From Amphritea pacifica (GTDB lineage Bacteria > Pseudomonadota > Gammaproteobacteria > Pseudomonadales > Balneatricaceae), in NCBI RefSeq assembly GCF_016924145.1, contig NZ_JAFFZO010000003.1, forward strand, positions 113,679-177,678: a stretch of 64,000 bases of DNA, read 5' to 3'. This document shows positions 46,143 to 54,904 of the stretch, in pieces. A program made the position numbers and the translations under genes. Below the pieces are notes generated by a model. It had not been told where the DNA came from. It saw only the letters and a program-made list of their open reading frames with translations, and searched no databases. Position 1 is the first letter of the stretch. Each line of letters opens with the position of its first letter.

Positions 46143-46586
46143 ATGAAACCCAGCGAGATGACACCGCAACAGCTGGCAGAAGCCTGCAGTGCAGCACTCC
46201 ACAGTGACGATCAGACAGCTCAGGCGATGGGCATGAGCATTGATGAAGTTGCTCCCGGCTACGCCAAACTATCGATGGTGCTGCGCAAGGATATGCTTAA
46301 TGGTCATGCGATAGGTCATGGAGGGATGATGTTTGCCCTGTGTGATACAGCATTTGCACACTCCTGTAACACCTATAACCGCTCAACCGTTGCCAGCGGA
46401 TGTAATATAGAGTTTATTGCCCCCGCTTTTGAAGGTGATACCCTCACAGCGATTGCGCAGGAACGTTCCCGCAGTGGCCGAACCGGTGTATATGACATCA
46501 CCTTGTCTAACCAGAAAGGTGAGGAGCTGGCTTTTTTCCGGGGTAAAGCGTATCAGATAAAAGGCCATCTGATTCCTGAAGATTAG
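46143..46586 (+). CDS. paaI: Hydroxyphenylacetyl-CoA thioesterase PaaI
   Basis: A 147-residue hotdog thioesterase that releases CoA from trapped phenylacetyl-CoA derivatives. Core motif: NGHAIGHGGMMFALCDTAFAHSCN with the catalytic aspartate, then GRTGVYDITLSNQKGEELAFFRGKAYQI. The ATG at 46143 follows GGAGG at the right distance; the frame opens at a GTG nine bases earlier. Last gene of the rightward cluster, before a terminator. Confidence 0.93.
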   Translation: MKPSEMTPQQLAEACSAALHSDDQTAQAMGMSIDEVAPGYAKLSMVLRKDMLNGHAIGHGGMMFALCDTAFAHSCNTYNRSTVASGCNIEFIAPAFEGDTLTAIAQERSRSGRTGVYDITLSNQKGEELAFFRGKAYQIKGHLIPED

Positions 46587-46614
46587 CCTCTTTTACCGTT
46601 ATCAATCCAGCGAT

Positions 46615-46638
46615 AAGGCCGCCAGCGCGGCCTTTTCT
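46615..46638 (+). terminator. Rho-independent terminator after paaI
   Basis: AAGGCCGC pairs with GCGGCCTT across the loop CAGC and is followed by TTTTCTCT. Confidence 0.8.
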
Positions 46639-46765
46639 CTGTTTCCCCCATTACGACATCCCTTAAGCATTATTCGCAGCCATTGCCACTCAACTTGTAA
46701 AAAATATCGTTCCTCATCACGACTTGTTCAGGTTTGTTGCAAACCCCATTTTGAGTATTTTTTTT

Positions 46766-46794
46766 TTGATATAACCATTTTTGATGTCTATATA
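46766..46794 (+). promoter_or_regulatory. Probable sigma-70 promoter for the flavocytochrome pair
   Basis: TTGATA, a 17-base spacer and TATATA lie about 100 bp upstream of the cytochrome start, directly after a T-run that could act as an UP-like element. The leader is long and carries the G7 run near its 5' end. Confidence 0.45.
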
Positions 46795-46894
46795 TTAATG
46801 AGTGCTACATGATGTAGCTGGCTTATGGGGGGGTAAAAGTACATCGCAGTCGATACTGGCTGTGTCAACTTAACTCTATAAGTATGGTGAAGAT

Positions 46895-47230
46895 ATGAGA
46901 GTTAGCTCAACTATAACCTTCGGGAAGCTCCTGATAGCTCCTGCCGTGTTGATATTATCCATTCATTCAGCCATCGCTGAAGACCAGACTGTTAACAGAA
47001 TGATCGCCTCGCAATGTGCTCAGTGCCACGGTACTAATGGGTATGCGCGCGGCTCCTATCCTGACCTTGGAGGCGATGAAGCTAAAGATCTCGCCGACCA
47101 CTTATACGATATGAAAGGTGAAGACCGCCCCAGCGGTATCATGGATCATCAGGCCCTCGGCTATACCGACGATCAGATTCGACGCATCGCTCAGTATTAT
47201 TCCACCCTACCCGAAAACGGTGGTGACTAA
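46895..47230 (+). CDS. Small class I c-type cytochrome (FccA-like heme subunit)
   Basis: 111 residues with an N-terminal signal peptide (cleaved near IAEDQ at 28-30), one heme site CAQCH (41-45) and an axial-methionine candidate in DMKGEDRPSGIMDHQ. It has the single-heme layout of flavocytochrome c sulfide dehydrogenase cytochrome subunits and lies 64 bp before the matching flavoprotein. It could also be a cytochrome c553-like electron carrier. The likely role is to take electrons from the flavoprotein in the periplasm. Confidence 0.85.
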   Translation: MRVSSTITFGKLLIAPAVLILSIHSAIAEDQTVNRMIASQCAQCHGTNGYARGSYPDLGGDEAKDLADHLYDMKGEDRPSGIMDHQALGYTDDQIRRIAQYYSTLPENGGD

Positions 47231-47294
47231 GCGGATTTCTAAGATCCTGATTCAATTGATATAGCTTGCTACCAGCACGCCGGAGGACTACAAA

Positions 47295-48587
47295 ATGCCA
47301 TTAACCAGACGTAATTTTATCCAGATGGTGCCTGCTTCTGCTGCGGCACTGACGTTAACTGGCGGCGCAAAAGCCGCAGAACCCATTCACCATGTTACAG
47401 TACTCGGAGGCGGTTTTGCTGGCTGCACCGTTGCAAAGTATCTGCGCATGTGGAGCGATGGTGAGATCGCTGTCACGCTGATAGAACCAAATTCAAATCA
47501 TGTCTCCTGTATCATGAGCAACCTGATTCTCAATAAGCGCCTGAAAACAACCGACCTTACCTTTGAATATAATGATCTGCAGGTGAAGTATGGTGTTGAG
47601 GTCATTCATGACCGGGCATTAAGAATCCGAGGCCCACAAAAACAACTCCGGTTAAAAGAGGCTGGATGGGTCAGTTATGACAGTCTGGTGGTCGCCACAG
47701 GCATTCAGTTTGACAAGATTCCGGGGCAGGATTTCCGCAAAGTCCCCCATGCCTGGATCGCAGGAGGCCAGTCAAATAACCTGCGCAACAAGATCAACAG
47801 AATGCCTGATACCGGCACCTTTGTCATGACCGTGCCTAAAGCGCCTTATCGTTGCCCTCCCGGCCCCTATGAGCGGGCCTGCATCGTAGCGGACATTCTC
47901 GGTCGCCGCAGCGGTTATCTGGATGGCAGTAGCAGTGTCGCTCCCCGGGTTATTGTACTGGACGCCAACCCAGGCATCATGGCGGAGAAAGGCACCTTTA
48001 CCAGTGCCTTCAATGATCTCTATGGCGATATTATCGAGTACATTCCGAATGCGCAGGTCGAGTCTGTCGACTCCGATAACCTGATTGTTAATACCTCTCA
48101 GGGCAGTTTTGCCGGGGATGTCCTTAACGTTATCCCGACCCACGGCGCTCAGAATATCCTCAGAGTGAGCGGACTCACCGGAGACTCTCGCTGGGCAGAC
48201 GTTGATCCGGTTACCTATGCGTCAACTAACACACTGTTTCAGGATGTCTATGTTATCGGTGATGCACAAGGCACCGGGCAACCTAAATCCGGCCATATGG
48301 CTAATGCTCAGGCGAAAATCTGTGCCGACAGCATTATCCGTACCGCCCATGGTCTGTCCAGCTATACCGAGGAACGCTTACAGAATATCACCACCAACTC
48401 AGCTTGTTTCAGCCCGATCACGTACGATCAGGCATCCTGGCTGACCGCTGTATACAGTTATAACCCCGATACAGGCTCAATGGGGCTGGTACCGGGTTCG
48501 CTGGGTGAAGCGCATAACTGGAGTAGCCGCAACTTCAACGATATGTTTACCTGGTCCGATAACCTGTTTGCTGATACCTTCAAATAA
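47295..48587 (+). CDS. fccB: Flavocytochrome c sulfide dehydrogenase flavoprotein (FccB/SoxF-like)
   Basis: A periplasmic FAD protein of 430 residues that would oxidise sulfide to zero-valent sulfur. A Tat-type leader (TRRNFIQMV, residues 4-12) is present. FAD is bound at GGGFAG (38-43); C72 in VSCIMSN matches the residue that binds FAD covalently, and C187 (YRCPPGPYERA) and C371 (NSACFSP) match the redox-active disulfide pair. IGDAQGTGQPKSGHMANAQAK is the second FAD motif. In a heterotroph this is probably for sulfide tolerance. Confidence 0.9.
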   Translation: MPLTRRNFIQMVPASAAALTLTGGAKAAEPIHHVTVLGGGFAGCTVAKYLRMWSDGEIAVTLIEPNSNHVSCIMSNLILNKRLKTTDLTFEYNDLQVKYGVEVIHDRALRIRGPQKQLRLKEAGWVSYDSLVVATGIQFDKIPGQDFRKVPHAWIAGGQSNNLRNKINRMPDTGTFVMTVPKAPYRCPPGPYERACIVADILGRRSGYLDGSSSVAPRVIVLDANPGIMAEKGTFTSAFNDLYGDIIEYIPNAQVESVDSDNLIVNTSQGSFAGDVLNVIPTHGAQNILRVSGLTGDSRWADVDPVTYASTNTLFQDVYVIGDAQGTGQPKSGHMANAQAKICADSIIRTAHGLSSYTEERLQNITTNSACFSPITYDQASWLTAVYSYNPDTGSMGLVPGSLGEAHNWSSRNFNDMFTWSDNLFADTFK

Positions 48588-48602
48588 GCGCTACCGCTAA
48601 AC

Positions 48603-48639
48603 AAAAAAGCCTCTGCTGAGTATCGGCAGAGGCTTTTTT
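48603..48639. terminator. Bidirectional terminator between fccB and rraA
   Basis: AAAAAAGCCTCTGC pairs with GCAGAGGCTTTTTT, a perfect 14-bp stem with a 9-base loop, with A- and T-runs on both sides. It serves the convergent fccB and rraA transcripts. Confidence 0.9.
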
Positions 48640-48659
48640 ATACTTACCCATACCGGGAA

Positions 48660-49151
48660 TTAAGCTTCACTCAGCTCAAGCTTCTCTGGAGACACCAGAA
48701 TGCCGTTGTTATCCGCATATACATAATGACCGGGCTTAAAGGTTACCCCGCCAAAGGTCAGATCGACATTCAGTTCGCCAATCCCATTTTTATCGGTCTT
48801 CATTGGATGTGTGCCCAGCGCCTGCACGCCAAGGTCGAGCTCACCGATCGCATTAACATCGCGGATACAGCCGTAGATGATAATGCCGGACCAGCCATTC
48901 AGAACCGCCTTCTCTGCCAGCATATCGCCTAGCATAGCCCGTCGCATGGAGCCGCCACTATCAACAACCAGCACCCGTCCCTCACCCGGCAGAGCCACCT
49001 GTTCCCGCACCAGAGAGTTATCTTCGAACGCTTTCAGCGTGACGATTTCGCCACCAAAACGTTCACGACCTCCAAAGTTGCCAAACATCGGTTCCACGAC
49101 CTGCACCAGATCTGGAAACTGGTCACAAAGTTCAGGTAATAAATCGTCCAC
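48660..49151 (-). CDS. rraA: Ribonuclease E activity regulator RraA
   Basis: A 163-residue trimeric protein that binds RNase E and inhibits it. Conserved blocks: [66 protein letters not shown] and the ending [12 protein letters not shown]. RraA-like sequences also include 4-hydroxy-4-methyl-2-oxoglutarate aldolases; the short length and missing aldolase context favour RraA. Confidence 0.92.
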   Translation of the reverse strand: MDDLLPELCDQFPDLVQVVEPMFGNFGGRERFGGEIVTLKAFEDNSLVREQVALPGEGRVLVVDSGGSMRRAMLGDMLAEKAVLNGWSGIIIYGCIRDVNAIGELDLGVQALGTHPMKTDKNGIGELNVDLTFGGVTFKPGHYVYADNNGILVSPEKLELSEA

Positions 49152-49243
49152 AATGATACTCCTTAAATTTAGCCGTTAACGGGGTTCTATGATCGCTGAT
49201 CTCAGCATATTTTGCACTTGCACCATAGGAGGAAAAGATGACA

Positions 49244-49798
49244 TTAAAGGGTAAACAGGTAACTATCAAATACACTTCTTTTTAATAGCCCATTGTCGTA
49301 GCAGACCAGAGTCAACCGGGGTAACTGATCGATCAGTTGCTGCGGTTGTAAGCAGAAACGTAGTGGGAAACCGGATTGCAGGTGATGTTCCTGATTAAAG
49401 GTGGTGATCAGCAGATGGGCACCGGGCTTCATCAGATCAGGAAGCGTGTCCAGCAGAGTCCGCTCCGGCAGGTAGCGAACGATGACAATATTATCAAACC
49501 GCTCCAGCCCCCTAAGCTCATCGGGATTATTCAGGTCGCACCTTTGGCTTTCAACGGTAACGCGGAGATCAGCGGCAAACTGCTGCAGACGTCTGAGTCC
49601 CGCCTCGGCAAAATCCACCGCCATCAACTGATGACCGGCAGAGGCAAGATAGAGCGCTGCGGCACCATCGCCACAGGCCAGATCCAGTGTGTGTCCCGGG
49701 ACTAAGGAGTCAAGTTGACGCTGCAACTCAGCAGGCAGTACCGGGGCGGTATCGGTTTTATTAAGATATCGCTTGTTCCAGAGATCGGCCCGGCTCAT
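49244..49798 (-). CDS. Class I SAM-dependent methyltransferase (TehB-like)
   Basis: 184 residues with motif I LDLACGDGAAALYLASAGH (about 38-56), an acidic strand VDFAEAGL and the later FDNIVIVRYLPERTLLDTLPDLMKPGAHLLITTF. It resembles the small TehB/ubiquinone-type methyltransferases. No tellurite genes accompany it, so the acceptor is unknown. Its start lies about 90 bp from the next gene, which is divergent. Confidence 0.83.
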   Translation of the reverse strand: MSRADLWNKRYLNKTDTAPVLPAELQRQLDSLVPGHTLDLACGDGAAALYLASAGHQLMAVDFAEAGLRRLQQFAADLRVTVESQRCDLNNPDELRGLERFDNIVIVRYLPERTLLDTLPDLMKPGAHLLITTFNQEHHLQSGFPLRFCLQPQQLIDQLPRLTLVCYDNGLLKRSVFDSYLFTL

Positions 49799-49887
49799 GA
49801 TATGACTGTCCAGAAGGGTGAAAAAGAAACAGAGAAAACGTTACTATAGCGTTGTTAAACGGGCTTAATCCAGAATATGGGCTGAAA

Positions 49888-50121
49888 ATGGAACACTATA
49901 AACTCTTCATTGTAATCCTGTTTATCCTGTTGATGTTTGCACCTGTCACCTGGCAGGCGATCATCAGGCGTAAACTGAATCCGCCCCCTATGGCCCGTAA
50001 TGATCGCAAACTCTACCGTCTGTGGCGCTCCGATCCGCAGGCTTACGAACGTCAGTATGGCGAGATGGACCGCCAATATCAGCAGGCTCAGAAGGAAAAA
50101 AACCGGACCACTGATCTGTAG
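49888..50121 (+). CDS. Small hypothetical membrane protein
   Basis: From ATG 49888 the protein has 77 residues: a single N-terminal membrane helix (HYKLFIVILFILLMFAPVTW) followed by a basic and then polar cytoplasmic or periplasmic tail with KLYRLWRSDPQAYERQYGEMDRQYQQAQKEKN, a probable coiled coil. The upstream in-frame start at 49852 adds 12 unlikely residues. I know of no function; it converges with ydiJ. Confidence 0.55.
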   Translation: MEHYKLFIVILFILLMFAPVTWQAIIRRKLNPPPMARNDRKLYRLWRSDPQAYERQYGEMDRQYQQAQKEKNRTTDL

Positions 50122-50156
50122 TCCGGCCGACAAACAGAACGGTTGCAACTGCCCGG

Positions 50157-53100
50157 TTACGCCGCCTTCAGCAGTTGCAGCAACAGCTGTAAAGGATGCT
50201 GCAACTGCTGCTCATCAAGCCGTTTAACCTGGCTGCGGCAGGAATAACCGGTCGCAACCAGCCGGCCCTCATTCGCCGGATCGTTCACGACCTCTGCCCA
50301 GCTCAGATCATAGATCTTCCTTGAGGTATCGACATTTTCGGTTTCGTGACCATAGGTTCCCGCCATGCCACAACAACCGGTTGCCTGCAGCTCGAGCGTC
50401 TGACCCATTGCCTGAAAAATTTTTTTCCAGTCAGCAATGGAAGCTGCAGCCGAGGTCTTTTCAGAACAGTGGGCCATCAGTTTATACTCATTTTTTGGCA
50501 ACCCTTCCGCTTTCTGATTTAACTGATCGCAGTGTCTGGCCAGCCACTCCTGAATCAGCTCAACCCTGACCTGCTGACGAGTCCCGTCATCAATATATTC
50601 CTGCCGGTAGGTCAACGTCATGGAAGGGTCAACCCCGACCATGGCTATACCGCTGCTGGCCAGTGCCTGCAACATCTGGGTATTCTGGTCAGCCGCACGG
50701 TTAAAGGCCGCCTTAAACCCATGGACATGTAGCGGTTTACCGTTAGGTTTAAAGGGTGCAACAAAAACGTTAAAGCCGGTTTTACGCAGCAGATCAATAA
50801 TATCCAACACCAACTGGGTTTCGAAAAAGCTGGTAAAGGCATCCTGAACAATAATCACCGAATGCTCACACTCTTCCGGGAGAATTGTGGCGAGGTTCTC
50901 TGGCGTGGCAAAACGGATACCCCGCTGTTCGATCCCCTGTTTCAGAGTGTTGGTACAGATCGCAGGGCTATCGACCATCCCTCCCCAGCGCTGCAGAACT
51001 GAGCGCATCATAGTATTGTTCATCATCCAGTTATAAGGTGCCGGGAAGCGGGACAGATATGGAATCATGTACTCCAGTCCACCGACCATATAATCTTTCA
51101 GCGGACGCAGATAGCGACTGTAATAAGCTTCAAGAAAGCGGGAGCGGAAATCCGGCACATTCACTTTAATCGGGCACTGCGCCACGCAGGATTTGCAGGC
51201 CAGACAGCCCATCATCGCTTCGTGCACTTCGTGGTTGAAATCATACTCGCCCTGCTTTTTCTTCCAGCTGTTTTTGATGCGTCCGGGTAAACTGGTAATA
51301 AACGAGCCATAACGGGCTTTACTGCCCTCGGCAACCACATCGACGCCCTGCAGCGACATCAGCCGCAGCCATTCGCGAATCAGCGATGAGCGCCCTTTGG
51401 GCGAGTGTTTACGCTCCCGGGTGGCCTTCCATGAGGGGCACATCGCATCATTAGGGTCATAGTTATAGCAAGCACCGTTACCATTACAGAACATCGCCTG
51501 ACTGTACTCTTGCCGGGTATGAGCCGGAATCTGGCGGTCATACTGACCACGGGTCGGTACCTGATCAATTTTTAACAGTTCAGCGCCATCGATCAGAGGG
51601 GTACAGATCTTACCGGGATTCAGCTGATTGGCCGGATCAAACGCGCCTTTAATGATCTGTAGTTGCGGATAGAGTTCGCCAAAGAAAGCCGGGGCATATT
51701 CAGAGCGAACCCCTTTGCCATGTTCTCCCCAGATCAGACCATGATACTTTTGCGTCAGGGCAACCACCGCATCAGAGATGGTTCGGATCAATCCCTCCTC
51801 GGCCTCATTTTTCATATCAATAGCCGGGCGAACGTGCAGCACACCGGCATCCACATGACCAAACATACCGTAAGCCAGATTATGGCTATCCAACAGCGCA
51901 CGAAACTCTTTGATATAGGCGGCCAGATTTTCCGGGGGCACAGCGGTATCTTCAACAAACGGGATAGGACGGCGCTCCCCTTCGGCATTCCCCAGCAGCC
52001 CCACCGATTTTTTCCGCATTCCCCAGATCTTATTAACCTCAGCAGCCCCGAAGGTAACCGTATAACCGAAACTTTTACCCGGCTGACCGGAGACGCTGTC
52101 CAGATGGGTGGTCAGCTTAGCGACTTTTGCTCTCAACTGGTCTTCATCATCGCCGGTGTATTCAATGAGGTTAATCCCCTGAATCGCCGGTTCTCCCTCG
52201 TGTTGAGGGAAATAGTCTTTAACCGTGTCCCAGACAATATCGTTCATCGCCAGATTCAGCACTTTGGAATCAACGGTTTCGATTGAGGTAGGCCCCCAGG
52301 CCATCAGCTCAGCCGCATCTTCGAGGGAATCCTGAAACCCCGCATATTTGAGGTTGACCAGCGCCGAATATTTTGGAATTGGCAGAACATTGAGTTTTGC
52401 CTCAGCAATAAACGCCAGCGAGCCCTCGGCACCACACAGGACGGAGTTAAGATTGAAACGCCCCTCATCATCACGGATATGAGCCAGGTCGTAGCCAGTC
52501 AGACAGCGGTTCAGTTTGGGAAACTTAGCATCGATCAGGTCACGGTGCTCATTAAACACCTGATCAACGGTACGGTGTACTTCACCCACCCGGTCATCGC
52601 GACACTTTATCTCCTCCAGCGCCTTATCGCTCAGTGGAGCTGAACTCCACAGAGTGCCATCGAGAAAGACCGATTTCAGCTCCAGCACATGGTCACGGGT
52701 TTTACCGTACATACAGGAGCCCTGACCACTGGCATCGGTATTAATCATGCCGCCAATCGTTGCCCGGTTGCTGGTAGAAAGCTCTGGGGCAAAAAACAGC
52801 CCATAGGGTTTTAGTACGGCGTTGAGCTGATCTTTCACCACCCCTCCCTGTACCCGCACCCAGCGCTCTTCAGCATTAATCTCAAGGATCTGGTTCATAT
52901 GTCTGGAAATATCAACGACCAGACCATCGGTGAGCGACTGACCGTTGGTTCCGGTACCGCCGCCACGGGCACTGAGTACCACCTCTTTAAAACGAGGCTC
53001 TGCCGCAAGGCCTGCCAGCAGTACCAGATCTTCAACGGATTTGGGAAACACCACCCCCTGAGGCAGTACCTGATAGATACTGTTGTCTGTAGAGAGCACA

Positions 53101-53216
53101 ACTCTACTGGCATAATCAGGATTAACTTCACCCTCAAAATGACTGTTTTTTAAGGATTCCAGAAAATCCAGATAGCGTTTCTGGGTGGGATTAATTTCGG
53201 CAATACGTGGGATCAT
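50157..53216 (-). CDS. ydiJ: YdiJ-family FAD-linked D-2-hydroxyacid dehydrogenase
   Basis: The 1019-residue protein aligns throughout with E. coli YdiJ (1018 residues): FAD-binding part (STDNSIYQ, RGGGTGTNGQSLTDGLVVDISRHMN, GGMINTDASGQGS), a central part with NGNGACYNYDPNDAMCPSW, the iron-sulfur motif CLACKSCVAQCP near 669-681, and the CCG-type C terminus with VGVDPSMTLTYRQEY and ATGCCGMAGTYGHETEN. YdiJ-type enzymes oxidise D-2-hydroxyacids (2-hydroxyglutarate in particular) and pass electrons to a carrier. Divergent from a LysR gene that may control it. Confidence 0.95.
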   Translation of the reverse strand: MIPRIAEINPTQKRYLDFLESLKNSHFEGEVNPDYASRVVLSTDNSIYQVLPQGVVFPKSVEDLVLLAGLAAEPRFKEVVLSARGGGTGTNGQSLTDGLVVDISRHMNQILEINAEERWVRVQGGVVKDQLNAVLKPYGLFFAPELSTSNRATIGGMINTDASGQGSCMYGKTRDHVLELKSVFLDGTLWSSAPLSDKALEEIKCRDDRVGEVHRTVDQVFNEHRDLIDAKFPKLNRCLTGYDLAHIRDDEGRFNLNSVLCGAEGSLAFIAEAKLNVLPIPKYSALVNLKYAGFQDSLEDAAELMAWGPTSIETVDSKVLNLAMNDIVWDTVKDYFPQHEGEPAIQGINLIEYTGDDEDQLRAKVAKLTTHLDSVSGQPGKSFGYTVTFGAAEVNKIWGMRKKSVGLLGNAEGERRPIPFVEDTAVPPENLAAYIKEFRALLDSHNLAYGMFGHVDAGVLHVRPAIDMKNEAEEGLIRTISDAVVALTQKYHGLIWGEHGKGVRSEYAPAFFGELYPQLQIIKGAFDPANQLNPGKICTPLIDGAELLKIDQVPTRGQYDRQIPAHTRQEYSQAMFCNGNGACYNYDPNDAMCPSWKATRERKHSPKGRSSLIREWLRLMSLQGVDVVAEGSKARYGSFITSLPGRIKNSWKKKQGEYDFNHEVHEAMMGCLACKSCVAQCPIKVNVPDFRSRFLEAYYSRYLRPLKDYMVGGLEYMIPYLSRFPAPYNWMMNNTMMRSVLQRWGGMVDSPAICTNTLKQGIEQRGIRFATPENLATILPEECEHSVIIVQDAFTSFFETQLVLDIIDLLRKTGFNVFVAPFKPNGKPLHVHGFKAAFNRAADQNTQMLQALASSGIAMVGVDPSMTLTYRQEYIDDGTRQQVRVELIQEWLARHCDQLNQKAEGLPKNEYKLMAHCSEKTSAAASIADWKKIFQAMGQTLELQATGCCGMAGTYGHETENVDTSRKIYDLSWAEVVNDPANEGRLVATGYSCRSQVKRLDEQQLQHPLQLLLQLLKAA

Positions 53217-53322
53217 CGCTCAACCTGTGACATCTTGGCGGATAAATAGATAGCCATAATGCAGAATTATCATTTATCATTCAAACGATAAAATATGATT
53301 AATTAATTATTAATTCCGATAA
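53217..53322. promoter_or_regulatory. Divergent promoter/operator region between ydiJ and lysR-type gene
   Basis: In 106 bp, TTTATC (53273-53278) and GATAAA (53287-53292) form a perfect dyad with an 8-base centre, embedded in longer imperfect arms (ATCAT... / ...ATGAT). The position between a LysR-type gene and its divergent neighbour is the classical place for a LysR operator, though a T-N11-A spacing is not exact. Confidence 0.5.
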
Positions 53323-54288
53323 ATGAACACATCGCTTTCGATCAGACACCTGCGCGCCTTTACAGAAGTGGCCTGCTGCGGCAGTTTCACCCAGGCTGCC
53401 AGCCGGCTTCATCTGACTCAGTCTAGTCTCACCGCAACGGTCAAGCAGCTGGAGCAATCGGTCGGGCTGACCCTGTTTGACAGGACAACCCGACGCGTAC
53501 TGCTCACGGCTCAGGGGGAACAGTTCCGTCCTGTTGCGGAGAAACTGATCTCTGATTTTGATACCGCCATAGGCGATCTCCAGGCAATTGCCGGGCAGCA
53601 ACAGGGGCAGGTCGCGATTGCAGCATCCCCCTCAACAATCAGCCGGCTGCTCCCTCCGGTGATCGACGATTACCGGCAACAGTTTCCTGAGATTGCGATC
53701 TCACTGCGGGATGATAGCGCCGGACAGATAGAACAACGGGTATTGGATAACGATGTGGACTTTGGTATCGGCGCAAACCATTCGGCCAATCCTGAACTGA
53801 ATTATCAGCCGGTACTGACCGACCGATACGGCGTAGTTGTGCCGGAAGAGCACCGTTTTGAAGGGTTTGAGTCGGTTCAATGGCAAGTGCTGATAGAGGA
53901 AGAACTACTGTTTCTCTCAGCTGATACCGGCATCCGGGCACAACTGAATCAGTTTCGCCAGGCGGGCCAGCTCCAGTTGTCAGATCAGAAAGCGATACTG
54001 GAGGTGTCAAACCCCGCGGGGATCGCCGCACTGATTCGCCAGCGCATAGGCATCTCGGTACTGCCCGCGCTGGCAGCCAGTACCGAATCATTCAAAGCGT
54101 TGCATTTTATCCCGCTGGTTGAGCCGCAGATGCGCCGCGAGATCTGTCTGGTGAGTCGTAAGGGTCGCTCACTGAGCCCGGCAGCCTCTACCCTGCTCAG
54201 TTTCGTCCGACAACATTTTCTCACCATGACACTGCCGGCCTATCTGGAAAGCACCGCTCAGTCTCAACACTCAAATCAGGATTTATAA
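53323..54288 (+). CDS. LysR-family transcriptional regulator
   Basis: 321 residues with an N-terminal helix-turn-helix (residues 1-60; LRAFTEVACCGSFTQAASRLHLTQSSLTATVKQLEQ) and a periplasmic-binding-protein-like sensor domain (from about 90). Divergent from ydiJ, which makes a 2-hydroxyacid regulon the most probable target, by context only. Its last 13 bases overlap the convergent acyl-CoA thioesterase gene. Confidence 0.9.
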   Translation: MNTSLSIRHLRAFTEVACCGSFTQAASRLHLTQSSLTATVKQLEQSVGLTLFDRTTRRVLLTAQGEQFRPVAEKLISDFDTAIGDLQAIAGQQQGQVAIAASPSTISRLLPPVIDDYRQQFPEIAISLRDDSAGQIEQRVLDNDVDFGIGANHSANPELNYQPVLTDRYGVVVPEEHRFEGFESVQWQVLIEEELLFLSADTGIRAQLNQFRQAGQLQLSDQKAILEVSNPAGIAALIRQRIGISVLPALAASTESFKALHFIPLVEPQMRREICLVSRKGRSLSPAASTLLSFVRQHFLTMTLPAYLESTAQSQHSNQDL

Positions 54289-54836
54289 AGACGACAGTTT
54301 TCACCGTCCAGCGCATTAATCTCTTTAATCAGATCGAGACTTCCACGGATTTTCTTCATCTCTGCACGGTGTGCCGATTTAAGCTGCTTGCGGATTTTGC
54401 CCTCGATGAAGCGTTTTATTTCCTGTTCATCCTCAAGGATTAAGCCAGGCACCGGCACAGGCTTGCGGCTCTCCTCATCCATCGCGACCATGGTGAAATA
54501 GGAGGTATTGGTATGCTTCACTATCCCCAGGCGAAAGTCTTCTGAAACCACTTTGATACCGATCTCCAGTGACGAGTTACCCACATAGTTGACCGACGCC
54601 GACAAGGTCAGCAACTCGCCCACCTCAACCGGGTTAAGGAAGTTGACCGAATCAACCGAAGCGGTCACACAGTAACCTTTGACATGGGATGCGGCACAGG
54701 TATAAGCGATCTTATCCATCAGCGAAAGAATCACACCTCCGTGTACTTTTCCTCCGAAATTAGCGTAGGAAGGCACCATCAACTCTTTCAACACCGTTTG
54801 TGATGACTTCACGGTACGATACTCACGATCACTCAT
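54276..54836 (-). CDS. Acyl-CoA thioesterase (hotdog, YciA/ACOT type)
   Basis: 186 residues beginning with TVLKELMVPSYANFGGKVHGGVILSLMDKIAYTCAASH, with the catalytic aspartate in the second conserved block, then SVDSVNFLNPVEVGELL, VKVVSEDFRLGIVKHTNTSYFTMVA. It hydrolyses acyl-CoAs. A 45-residue basic C-terminal tail (IEGKIRKQLKSAHRAEMKKI) is longer than in YciA. It converges with the LysR gene, overlapping 13 bp. Confidence 0.87.
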   Translation of the reverse strand: MSDREYRTVKSSQTVLKELMVPSYANFGGKVHGGVILSLMDKIAYTCAASHVKGYCVTASVDSVNFLNPVEVGELLTLSASVNYVGNSSLEIGIKVVSEDFRLGIVKHTNTSYFTMVAMDEESRKPVPVPGLILEDEQEIKRFIEGKIRKQLKSAHRAEMKKIRGSLDLIKEINALDGENCRLYKS

Positions 54837-54904
54837 TATTTAAACCTATCAGATTATTATGTTATGGGTTGTCAGATAATACATTTATATCGCGTGAATG
54901 CAGA

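Larger units (their letters stand above)
46587..46894. other. Intergenic region between paaI and the cytochrome gene
   Basis: 308 bp hold the paaI terminator, a T10 run, a probable promoter at 46766 and a G7 run near 46827. No gene is visible. The stretch 46650-46760 shows nothing recognisable. Confidence 0.6.
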
